This document shows, piece after piece, positions 12,240 through 23,700 of a stretch of 64,000 bases of DNA. The notes beneath the pieces were generated by a model, which made no database searches, had not been told where the DNA came from, and saw nothing but the letters and a program-made list of their open reading frames with translations. The first letter of the stretch is position 1; the number at the start of each line of letters is the position of its first letter. The stretch spans positions 17,854,501-17,918,500 of the forward strand of contig NC_133401.1 of the NCBI RefSeq assembly GCF_047511655.1, written 5' to 3'. This DNA comes from Castor canadensis (taxonomy: Eukaryota > Chordata > Mammalia > Rodentia > Castoridae). A program made the translations under genes and the position numbers.

Positions 12240-15200
12240 GTCGTGCTGTCTCCGAGGTGCCTCTCCACCCACAGCCCTAGTTCTTTGTCTCTCACCCCGG
12301 GTGGGCTGCCTGGCTTCCCCCTTCCCTATGACTCCCTTTTTCTTCTTCCATGCCCTCTAGTAACTTGGGGGTTAGGGCGGGGAGAGGACGCTTATCAGTA
12401 CCAGGGCCACTGAAGGTCAGACAGTGTGAAGGACTTCCCATTCTCCCGTGTGCTTGGGGGCAAAGGACTACTGGTGTTCTGGAGAGAAGCAGAGGACAAG
12501 CTGGGAATCTGGGAATTGCTTTGTATAGTTACGGTGCCAGAGACAGATTAAGTCACCTGCTATCACCTGCTATCAGGGACTCCATGCTTACTTCCTGGGG
12601 TCAGGTGAGGGCGGGCAGGGATGGTGGCTGGTGCTTTTCTGCTTCTGGAACCGAGGAGCAAATTCTCAAAGCACTGTTCGGCCTTGGAAGGTGAGTACAA
12701 CCTTTCTGGTGAGCATTGCTGCTGGTCAGCCACGGGCAGGTTACTCAGCCTCTCTGGTCTTGTGAACTGAAGACAGTAATAGCAGTTAACAGAGTTGCTG
12801 TGAGGACTGAAGAAACTGGTGGCCCAAAACCCTGTTTTTAGACAGTGTCACATGACTTCTGTCTTTCCACCATCTCCCTCCCTTGGAATTTTTAAAACCA
12901 CAGCTTGGATCCTGAGGGATATCAAGTCAGGCCAAAGCACTGGTCGCCAGCACATTGAGTTAGGGGAAGGGAGAGACCTCTCCTTTCTGTCTCCACTGGT
13001 CCAGCTTTGCAGTTTTCAGTTCTCTTTCAGCCCCATGGTCCCCAGTGTGTCTTCTCCTTGTCTCTGCCTCCCTCTCCACTGTCTCTTTTGCGTCTCGTCT
13101 CTTCCTCTGTTTCAACCTTTGTGTATGTCTTCCCACGTCTGTGTCTCCTGACACTGCTGCCCCCTCTCCTTGCTGTCTGTCCCCAGCTGGTTTTTCTCTC
13201 ACCACTTGTCTCCCTCATCTTGTACCATCTGGTTCTCATTCTTGCCCTGTTCTCCCCGAGTCTCGGCTACCTGCCGCTCCTCGGTCTTCTTACCTTCATT
13301 TTTCTCCCTTCCTTTCTCCTGTTTCTCTCAGTCTCTCTTCTAGCTCCTCTCTGAATCTTTCATTTAAGCAAAAAAAAAAAAAAAAAAAAAAAAAAAGATG
13401 TTTTTGAGACAGGGTCTTGCTGTGTAGCCCAGACTGGCTTGCAACTTCCAATTTTCCTGCCTTAGCCTCCCAAATGCTGGGATTACAGAAATGCATCACC
13501 ATGCCCAGCCCCAATATTTTTTAGACATCTGTGTGGTTACTTGTTTTAACAAGCAAATCCTCCCACTGTCATCAGAACTGACATTTTAGTGGGGAGACTG
13601 ACAAGAGACATGGTTAGTAACTTACAGATATGTTGTGTCAGGTAGTAATAAGCACAATGAGAGAAATAAAGCAGGGAAAGGTGACAGGAAATGGAGGGGA
13701 GCTGGTTACTGGGTCCAGGCAAGGATGGAGCAGGCAGGTCTCTGGGAAGGGGCAGTGTGAGGGCAGAAGGAACTGGACGTGCCAAGGCCCTGAGGCTGGA
13801 GGGCTCGGCTTGTTCAAAGAATAGCATACAGGCCAATGTGACTGCTGCCAGCATGAGTGAGGAGGAGTGCAGAAGGAAGTGAAGAGGGATGAGCCATGGG
13901 AGCAGAGGAGGGACTAGATCTGACTTAGATGTTAATCAGACTCTGGCTGTCATGTGCACAACAGACTGTAGGGGGCGGTAGTGGAGGCTCAGATGCAGGA
14001 TGATGGTGACTGGCCCAGAAAGAAGTGAGTGGTTAAGTTCTCCCTGTGCACATAGTGGTAAAATGTGCAGCACAGGCCGGGTGCGGTGGCTCACACCGAT
14101 AATCCTAGCCACTCAGGAGGCAGAGATCAGGAGGATCGAGGTTCCAAACCAGCCCAGGCAAATAGTTCCTGAGACCCTGTCTCAAAAATACTCAACACAA
14201 AAAAGGAGTGGCTCAAGGTATAGGCCTGTAATCCTAAACTACTTGGAAGGCTGAGATCAGGAGGATCTCAGGTCAAGGCCAGCCCAGGTAAAAAGTGTTC
14301 AGGAGACCTGATCTCAATTGATAGCTGGGTGTGGTGGCATGCACCTGTCATCCCAAGCTATACAGGAGGCTGGGGTTGGGAGGATTGTGATTGCAGGGAG
14401 CCCAGGCAAAAACTCTGGGAGACCTGAGCTCAATGGAAAAAAGCTGGGCATGGTGATGTGTGCCTGACATCCCAGTAACTGCAAGGCAGGAAGCATAAAA
14501 CAGGCTGGTCTGGGCAAACAGCAAGAATCTATCTCCAAAATAACCAGAGCAAAAAGGGCTGGAGGTGGGGCTCAAGTAGTAGAGCACCTGCCTAGCAAGT
14601 GCAGAGGCCTGAGTTCAAATCCTAGTGCCACCAAAAAAAAAAACAACACAATTCCATCAGTGTTAATAGGAGCCAACCCCCAGTGTCAGCAATGGAACTG
14701 TACTGTACTAAGTCAATGCAGTGTGCATAGAATGTTAACCACTTAAAGCGCACAGTTCAGTAACAGTGCTCGATGTGCCCATGACAACCCCGATCCTGCC
14801 CTCATGGAGGGCAATTCCAGTGGAGGACAGACCTGTTCCAGATATCGATGGTAGCAAGTAGATAGGGCCGGGACGGGGGATTTCAGTGGGCTGAGGGAAC
14901 CACTGAGTGGTAGTGGAAGGGGTGCCTGGCTGCTTGGCTCATCTTGCGGTCAGGACAGGCCTGCGGTGGGGCTCTGATTTTATTATCTTTAGTGGTACTG
15001 GGGTTGTGCCCTACCACTTGAGTCACAGTCTAGTCCTTTTTTGCTTTAGTTATTTTTCAAATACACTCATATTTATTCCAGGGCAGCCTGAACCTTGATC
15101 CTCTTATTTGTGCTTCCTGTAGCAGGGATGACAGATGTGTGCCACCAAACCCAGCTTTTATGGGTTGAGATGGGGGTCTTGGAAACTTTTTGCCTGGGCT

Positions 15201-16690
15201 GGCCTAGAACCTCAGTCCTCCCAATCTCTACCTCCTGAGTAGCTACGATTACATGCAAGAGCAACCCAAGCCCAAATAGGGTCTCCCTATGTAGGCCAAG
15301 TTGGCTTCAAATTCACAATCCTCCTGTCTCAGCCTCCCAAGTGCTGGGATTACAGGCGTGCCTCACTATGCCTGGCTTCCTGATCATGTTCTATATGACC
15401 TGTTCCTGAGAACCCAGCAGCTTGTCTTGGAGGGCAGAGGGTAACACATCAATCAGGAATGGCTTAGTTAAAACAAAAAGAAATATCCAACTTTATGTGG
15501 CTTAGGCAACATGGAGCTTTATTGGCTTTCGTGACTAGAGTTCCAGAAGATGGGCTTCTGAGGGACACAGCAGCCAGACCTTATTCCTGGCACTTGACTT
15601 TTTCTACCCCTCATATGACAGAGTGGTGAAGCAGGCACCTATTATCACCTCCCACTTAATGATTTGGAAACTGAAGTTCAGACAGGTGGAGTAACTTGTG
15701 TGGTGTCACACAACAAACGATGGTAGAACCAAGTGCTGGGTAGGGTTTCTGCTCTTGTGTGTGTGTGTGTGTGTGTATGGGACTGGGGTTTGAACTCAGG
15801 GCTTTTTGCTTGCAAGGCAGGAGCTCTACCACTTGAGCCACACCTCCAGTCCATTTTGCTCTGGTTATTTTGGAGATGGGTCTCCCCAACTATTTGCCCT
15901 GGCTGTCCTTGAGCCTGACTCCTCCTGATCTCAGCCTCCCAAGTGGCTAGGATTACAGGCATGAGTTACCAGAGCCTGGTAAGTTTCTACTCTTAACCTC
16001 TGGTCTCCCTGGGGACTTTGGGAAGGTAGATGTGTCAGGGGCAGGAGATTTTTGGGGGACACATATGTCCAGGAGGAATGAAAGGGGGAAGAGCCTTCAG
16101 ATGGATGCTGGTCTGAGAGCTGAGTCCCAGGTTGCAGATGGTTCTGAGAAAGTCTGGGGAAGGGTGTCTGTGGAGCAGGTCCCTGAGCAAAGGTTTTCCA
16201 TCAGAGGAATCCTGGGTCGGGTGGCAGTGGGCTGCCACTAACACCCACTTGTCTTCTGTCTGTCATTGGCTTGGGGCAGCCCAAAGGTGCTCTTGGCGCT
16301 CATGTGGGGCGCTGTCAGCTGTGCTCTGGGCAGCAGAATCTCTTAAAGGGAGAGCTGGCTGGGTGAGGTGGCCCACACCTGTAATCTTAGCTACTTAGGA
16401 GGCTGAGATTGGGAGGATCGAGGTTCGAGGCCAACCTGGGCAAATAGTTCCCGAGACTCCATCTCCAAAATAACCAGAGCAAAATGGACTGGAGGTGTAA
16501 CTCAAGCAGTAGAGCGCCTGCTTTGCAGGTTCGAAGACCGCGGTTCAAACCCCAGTCCCTCCAAAAAAAAAGAAGGGAGACTTGGCAGCGCCTTTCCATG
16601 GCCACCACAGGGACCTCAGGTATTCTGTGCATGGGATTGGCCTCATCCCCGAGCTGCTTCCCCTCGAGGCTGAGAGGCTGAGGGTCGGGA
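12240..16690. repeat. Intergenic: B1, multimeric and trimeric SINEs, MIR-like fragment, (TG)n
   Basis: MIR-like fragment about 12720-12830. Pyrimidine-rich stretch 13020-13350. A-run about 13370-13396 next to a minus-oriented B1 (13397-13512). Old repeat 13560-14030. A plus-oriented multimeric SINE at 14073-14640 with four successive 7SL-like bodies and one terminal tRNA-like body. A minus-oriented trimeric SINE at about 14977-15275, followed by a B1 at 15278-15380. (TG)n at about 15753-15777. A minus composite SINE at 15779-15977 and a plus composite SINE at 16353-16570. No gene is seen; long frames here are SINE artefacts. Confidence 0.65.
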
Positions 16691-17170
16691 GCGCATACCT
16701 GTGAGCTGTGAGCGCCCACTCCCATCCCTGGGTAGTAAGGCGCCTGGCTCCTACTAGGGAGCCTAAGGGCTTTCCTTCAATCTGATTGGGCCAACGTGAG
16801 TCACATGATAAGCCTGTGCCAGGGAACTGTCAGGTGCTGGTTGGTTACAATTTGAGTCCCTGAGCCACTCACAAGTGAAGGCGGGTTTATTATGAACTTT
16901 TAGGCCAATCAGAACTCAGCCCTGGATCTGGGCTCAGAGGTTGACATCTAAGTCAGCAGCCACACTGCAAGGGCTGGGGCTGCCAGGAGGGGGCGCGCAA
17001 CACTGTCGTTTTCCTGGACCTGACCCTTCCCTGTCTTTCCTCCTAAATCCCCCAAACCTGGGAACGAAGATTTGCAATCAGAGCAGGACTATATGTGGGA
17101 GCTTGCCAATCAAATCTGCACCCATTATCTGTGATTCCGAATTCTGAGAAGCTCTGACAGCTTTAAAACT
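16690..17170. promoter_or_regulatory. Unique segment with several CCAAT/ATTGG boxes (possible regulatory element)
   Basis: This is one of the few repeat-poor stretches of the intergenic region. It contains ATTGG and CCAA near 16787-16796, CCAATCAG near 16902, a TCACATGA E-box near 16801, and CCAGGAGGGGGCGC at 16983-16996 that resembles a CTCF core. Motif clustering is visible; regulatory activity is inference, and an old LTR is an alternative explanation. Confidence 0.25.
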
Positions 17171-18020
17171 TTTTTTTTTGGGGGGTGGTAATTTTGCTTC
17201 AGTCTCACAAATGGCAAATCAACTAACATGAGCTTTTTTTTTTTTTTTTTGTGGGACTGGGATTTGCAGGCACTCTACAGCTTGAGCCATATCTTTCTCA
17301 GTCCATCTTTCTCTGGTTATTTTGGAGATGGGAGGGGGGGGTCTCAGGAAATATTTGCCTGGGTTGGCCTTGAACCGTGATCCTCCAAATCTCAGCCTTC
17401 CAAGTAGCTAGGATTACAGGCGTGAGCCATGGTGCTGGGCTTTAACATTAGCTATTTATACTTTTTATTATCCGTTTTAGAGTGAATCTTCACACTGGAG
17501 TTGGAGAAGTGGAGGTAGGAGGATCTTGAGTTCCATTTTGATACAAAAATGTTAACGCATCTGATGGGGAGCAAAGCCTCAGGCCCCCGGGAGTGTTATA
17601 CAATATATAGCATTTGCTCAGAATTGCTTTTCTAAAATTGGAAATGATTCTGAGTTCTGAAATACATCTGGCCCCAAAGGCTTCAGCTGAGGGATTATGG
17701 ACCTGTCATTTGGCACACTGCCAAAACTAGATTTATCTTAATTATTGGTTCAACACTTACTTAATGGCTTTGGGAAGAAACTAATTTTCCGCTACAGATT
17801 TTTTTTCAAAATATTGAATGATGTCTCTTTGCTAATGAGATGCTATTTTTAATGTTTTGTCTGTGACTGTGTGAGTGTGTCCAAGTGTGAGTGTGAGTTT
17901 GTGTTTGATCATGGCTGTGGGACTGTGTGAAAGAAAGTGTATGTGTATGCATGTCTAGTTGTGTCTGTGTGAGTGTGACTGTGGGTCTGGGTGAGAGAGA
18001 GTGAGAGCGAGAGAGAAAGC

Positions 18021-18054
<34 letters not shown>

Positions 18055-20580
18055 ATGTTTAAGATTTAAAGTTTGAGCTGAGCTCCAGTGGCTTACACCT
18101 GTAATCTTATCTACTCGTGAGACTGAGAATGGGAGGATTGAGGTTTGATAGCAGCTGGGGCAGATAGTTCATGAGACCCCCCCATCTCCAAAATAACTAG
18201 AGCAAAATGAACTGGAGGGGTGGCTGAAGCGGTAGAGCACCTGCTTTGCAAGTGTGAAGCCCTGAGTTCAAATCCCAGTCCCACCAAAAAAAAAAAAGAT
18301 TTAAGGTTTGTATGCTGACCAGGCATCATGGATCACGCTTGTAATCCCAGCACGGAGAGGTGGAGGTAGGAGGATCTTGTGTTCCATGCCAGCCTGGGCT
18401 ACCCAGTGAGAGCCTGTCTCAAAGAACCAAGATCTGGGATACAGCTCAGTGGCAGATCCCTGCCTAGCACGTCCGAGGCCCTGGGTTCTGTTCCCAGCAC
18501 CGAAAGAAACCAAACAGCAATAAGGTTCAGGTGCCAAGACAGAAAGCCTTCATTTCAGGGCGCCCTTGATCTTGAACTTTACACTTTCAGCAGGCTGGGA
18601 AAACAGTGGAGAAATTTTGTGCAGCCAAGCAATACCTCTCACGTCCACTAGAGGGCACTGTCCACATGGGAGGAGGAAACTACTACAGTTTTGCCATTAA
18701 GTCCTGGGGTTTTGCAGAGGTTGGGACAGGCGCTGTGGGAGGAAGGGGTATGTGGGGGACAGGTGTGGGGGGACAGGGGTCGTTCAGCTGACCACAGTGG
18801 ACATGGAGCAGCGCTGCTCAGATTCACCGCCCTCGGGATTCCTTCATGCGCTTAAAATTCAGAGTTTTTATTTGTGTGGATTGCAGCTCAGTATTCAGAT
18901 ATTAAGTTTAAAAGGAGACATTTGCAAGTGTTTATGATTCACTAAAAAAGAACCATAGTCATTGCAGTTTTCCCCTGATTGGTTTATTGTGGTAAAATGG
19001 TAACACAAAGTCTACCATTTTAACCATTTTTAAATGGCCCCCAGGTTTTCTGTTTTGTTTGCAACAAGGTCTTAATATGTAGCCCAGGCTGGCTTCGAAC
19101 TCACCATCCCGCTGCCTCAGCCTCACAAGTGCTGGAATTACACCGTGCCTGCTACAGTCAGTTTTTTGTTTTGGAAAATAGAGTGTTGGGAAGCTGGTGG
19201 AGTGGTGGCGTGCCTGCTTAACAAGCATGAGGCCCTGAGTTCAAACCCCAGTACCACCAAGAAAAAAATTAGTGTAAAGAAAGGCGCTTTTAATTTCTTT
19301 TCTTCAGCATTGGCTTGGTAGAAGGCAGCTGGATTCTTATAGCTGCTTCTGGGTTTAGGCTGTTCCAATTCCACAAACCGTTCGCACTCTGGAAACAGCC
19401 ACTGGACTGGGAGAATGAACAAGCCAGAAAATGTCTTTGGATTTTTGTGAAAATTCTTTTGGCTCTGCATATACCCATGACAGGGTATATGTAGCTCAGG
19501 CTGGCCTGGAACGTGCCATCCTCCTGCCGCTGCCTCCTGAGTGCTGGGATTATAGGGGTGTACCACCACGCCTGTCTTGGACACCTCTTTGCATCTTCGT
19601 GACACCAGCTGGTGGATGGTAATGGTTTTCTGAGTCTCTGGAGTAAAGTCCTTCCAAGTCGTGGGAGGCAATGGGTTCGTGGATATATTTAATTTCAAGT
19701 ATGGGCTGTTTATCATGCACTAACGAGACCTCAATATTGCTATAAACACGGTGCATGGGAGCTATAGTATGCACTTAATGGATTTCCCAAGAGACTAATT
19801 GGATATCTTATTTCAGTTTTGCATCCTGAGTTTTGGCTCAATGACTGTGAGCATCTTACAGTCATATAAAAACCTTTATAATGGTAAGTGATTTCCCATT
19901 TGGAAAAAAAATAAAGGCCCTTTGCCAGAGTTATAAAAAGTAGAGGCAAAGAATCAGTCAAGGAGGGAAGTGAAGAAGCTGACCTCAAACTCTGGATGCT
20001 CCTACCTCATCCAAGTGCTGGGATTACAGGCGTGCACCACCATGCCCATCTGAGGAAGCATTTTGATTCAGGTTATTCCCTTCTCTTGTCTCCCAGGACT
20101 GTCTTGGACATTCTATATCCTTTGTTAGAGACCTCGATGAGTGAGTGGCCACTTCGGAGTGCTCACATCCACAGGGGATGTAGTGGGATGGGAAGTGAGG
20201 ACTTCTGGTCACAGACTTGAGGTAATTTGAGTTTCCATTTCAGGGGGAAGGTGGGCAGAAAAGGAGTAAAATATGGTCATGACTTTTTTAACTTTTTTTT
20301 TTTTTTTGGTGGTACTGGGGTTTGAATTCAGGGCTAGGCAGGCACTCTATCACTTGAGCCTCACTCCCAGCCTTTCCCCCCCTTTTTTTTCTTTGTGGTA
20401 CTAGGGCTTGAACTCAGGTCCAACACCTTGAGCCACTCCATCAGCCCTTTTTAGGGGAAGGGTTTTTCGAGTTAGGGTCTCTCAAACCGGGCTGGCTTGG
20501 AACCGCGATCCTCCTGATTTCCACTTCCTGAGTAGTTGGGGTTACAGGCGTGAGTCACCAGCTCAAAGAACCACCATTTT
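17170..20580. repeat. Intergenic: SINEs and a GTGT/GAGA microsatellite
   Basis: Minus composite SINE 17228-17445. AT-rich unique stretch 17450-17860. Degenerate GTGT then GAGA repeat 17865-18055. Plus composite SINE 18078-18298. B1 plus ID pair 18318-18505. Minus B1 at about 19045-19150, plus tRNA-like SINE 19188-19265, minus B1 about 19480-19580, B1 fragment 19983-20050, minus tRNA-like SINE 20296-20385, minus composite SINE 20390-20565. 19600-19980 is unique with no recognisable feature. Confidence 0.6.
18645..18658 (+). promoter_or_regulatory. Strong CTCF-like motif
   Basis: CCACTAGAGGGCAC matches the CTCF core consensus at every key position, on the plus strand, in unique sequence between INAFM1 and the C5AR genes. 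Binding is not shown by the motif alone. A boundary between the broadly expressed genes on the left and the myeloid receptor genes on the right would be a plausible role. Confidence 0.45.
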
Positions 20581-20755
20581 GAATCTTTACTCCCCACACT
20601 CCTGCGTGGGGAGCAGAAAAAGTGTCTCCCTCTTCCCACTTCTCCCTACTTTATCCTGTGATATCAAAATAAACCCTTGCTAGAATTTCCACCCGTGAGA
20701 CTCTTCTTGTGAGATACCTTGAAATTCTCGTGTGTGGATCTCAAGTTCCCCATCA
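20580..20755 (+). mobile_element. Truncated LTR 3' part (ERV-like)
   Basis: A pyrimidine-rich segment with AATAAA at 20668-20673 is followed by about 80 bases of unique sequence, the layout of the R/U5 end of an endogenous retroviral LTR. No complete LTR ends or target duplication could be defined, so the class is open. Confidence 0.3.
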
Positions 20756-23700
20756 CAAAAAGGGCTGGTGGAATGGTTCAAGGTGTAGCCCTGAGTTCAA
20801 ACCCCACTACTTCCAAAAAAAAAAAAAAAGAAGAACCACGTGAATAATTTATAAGAGGCAAAAGCATGTTAATTGCTTCTTAACTCCAATAAATGACTGC
20901 TGAAAACATCCCAGGAAAATCAAACTCCTGCCGAGAGGATGCTAGTTACAGATCCGAGACTTCCTGTGAACAGCTTGCAAAAAGTCACGCAGGCTTTTTG
21001 GCGGGTTTGCTATTAAGGTGATCTCAGGAGCAGAGGGGACTCTGGGAGGTGACAGGGCTAGGAAGGCTCTGTCCTCCTGGGTGGGATTAATACTGTCTTA
21101 GTCAGACTCTGACAAAATACATGAGAAGACAGCTGAGGATGGAAGAAATCTCACTCCACCATGGTGGGGAGGGCGGGTGGAGCAGCTCATCTCATGGTGG
21201 ACAGGAAGTAGAGGGGACTGTGACAAGCTACAGCCCCCTCATCCTGAGTGACCTACTTCCTCCAGCTAGGTCCCATCTTCTAATGCTGCTAGTTGTGTAC
21301 CAAGCTTTCAATATATGAAGGGGGACCACACTTGCCTTTGCATAATGGTTTTTGTTATTTTAGGTGGTTTTTTTTTGGCAGCACTGGGATTTGAACTCAG
21401 GGCTTCACATTTGTAAAGCAAGTGCTCTTCTGCTTGAGCCACTCCTCCAGTCCATTTTGCTCTGATTATTTTGGAGATGGGGGTCTCGGAAACTATCTTC
21501 CTGAGCTGGCTTCAAACTGCAATCCTCCCAATCTCAGCTTCCCAAATAGCTAGGATTACAGGCGGGAGCCACCAGCACCCAGCAAATAATGGCATTTTTT
21601 TCTTTTGAATAGTGGTATTTTTATTCCATATCAGGAGCTAGTTAAAATAATCTGAGTAAATTATATATAAAATAACAATAATTCATACAGATACCAACCT
21701 TGTTTCCCGTGCAATATGGACTCACGTGAGTATTAAAAACCATTACCAGCTTGTTCTGTTCTTTGGAAAAAGAAATCTATGTGTGACACATTACCCAAAC
21801 AAAAGGTCTGGTCCCCACTCTGAGGTTGAGAAATTGTTGTCGTGCTCTTGAATGTCAACTTGCAGGAGCAGTCTAGTGTTTTCATTGTCCATCTGTCATG
21901 ATAATTTGTCACCCTGGTCCTAACATTGCAATTGACATCCTGGCGTTTTTGATAATGGTCCAGGGGACATTTGCCACTCTCAGTTGTCTTGGCGACAGGA
22001 CACCTCCCCCCGCCACATCTAATAAAAGGGTTGGAATGAGAAAACTCATGGGCTGGCGGAGTGGCTGAAGTGGTGGAGTGCCTGCCTAGCAAGCATGAGG
22101 CCCTGAGTTCAAACCCCAGTGCCGCCAAAAAAACCCCCCAAAAACATGCAAGTGAATTAAAAAGTGAGGGCCATCCATTAGTTTGCTAGTTCTGCCCTGG
22201 GACGGGATCTGGGGAAGGACTGGGAGAAATGGGGGAGCCATGAAGAATGAGGCCAGGAAGAGACACTGCCTCGGGCGTGCTAGCATGCACTGCTTAGGGA
22301 GGGGAGAGCTGCTATAACAAATAAACCCCAAGCCAGCAATGGCTTAAACAGGGAAGGTTTTTCTCATTTGTGTATCAGTTCAGGATGGGGGCTCTAGGTT
22401 GGCAGGTGGACTTTCTCCTGCATCATTTGGGTCCCCAGGTTCTTTGTGACTTCTCATCCCTGAGGCCCTTCTGATTACAGGAAAGGCTAGGTCACCTCAT
22501 TCAGGTTCCAGTGGGAAGAAGGGGAGCGAGACTAGAAGAAGCACCCCCCACCTCCAGCAGAATCTACTTCTGGACCCTACTCACTTCTGAGCTTGTCTGT
22601 GTTCGCAATAAATCTTTTTTGATTTTGGTGGGACTGGAGTTTGAACTCAGGGCCTCACACAGGCGCTCTACCACTTGAGCCACGCCCCAGCCCTTTTTGC
22701 TCTGGTTATTTTGGAGCTGGGGTCTTGTTTGATGTCCACACTGGCCTGGATGGAGATCCTCCTATTTATGCTTCTCTTCTAGCTGGGACAACAGGTGTGA
22801 GCCGCCACACTTGGCTCATTAGTTAAGATGGGGTCTTGAGAGCTTTTTGCCAGGGCTGGCCTTGAACTGCCATCCTCCCAATCTCTACCTCTTGATTAGC
22901 TGGGATTACAGGCATGAACCACCATGCCCAGCTTTTTGTTTTTTTTTTTTTTGAGATAGGGTTTTGCTGTGTCGTTCGGGCTAGTCTCCAACTCTTGGGC
23001 TCAACTGATCTTCTCACCTCAGTCTCCCAAGTAGCTCAACTGACAGTCGGGCATCTTCGTGCCTGGTTCAAACTCTCTGAGAACATAGGATTATCATCTC
23101 CTCCCACGGCCCAACTTTCAATAATTGAGCGAAATAATGTGTTACACATTAGCACTTCTGGTCCCTTTGTCTGTATGATCTCATTGACTCATACCTGGGC
23201 TATGCATAGGCACCCTCTTTTCATTGTTCTTTTTTTGTGATGTTGGATTTGAACTCTGGACCTACACCTCAAGTCACTCCACCAGCCCATTTTTTGTGAT
23301 TTTTTTTTTTTTTGTAATAGGGTCTCTCAAACTATTTGCTGGGCTGGCCTCAAACCATGATCCTCCTAATCTCTGCCTCCTGAGTAACTGGAATTACTAG
23401 TTACACACTGGCACCTGGCTGTTGTTTTTCTTCCACCAGGAATGGAACCAAGGGCCTTGGTGCTCCATCACTTGTTTTTATTTTGTTTTTGAGGTAAGGT
23501 CTAATGCTTTTGCCCAGGCTGGCTTTAAATCTTGATTCTCCTATCTCTGCCTCCCAAGTAGCTGGGATTACAGGCTTCATCACCACACCTGGTTCCCAAC
23601 ATCTCAGTCAAAGACTAGGAGACCGAGTCTCAGGGAGGTGAAATAATTTGACCAACGTTGGTCAGCTTTCGGGTTGGACCTGAAGCAGGAATCTGGTTCC

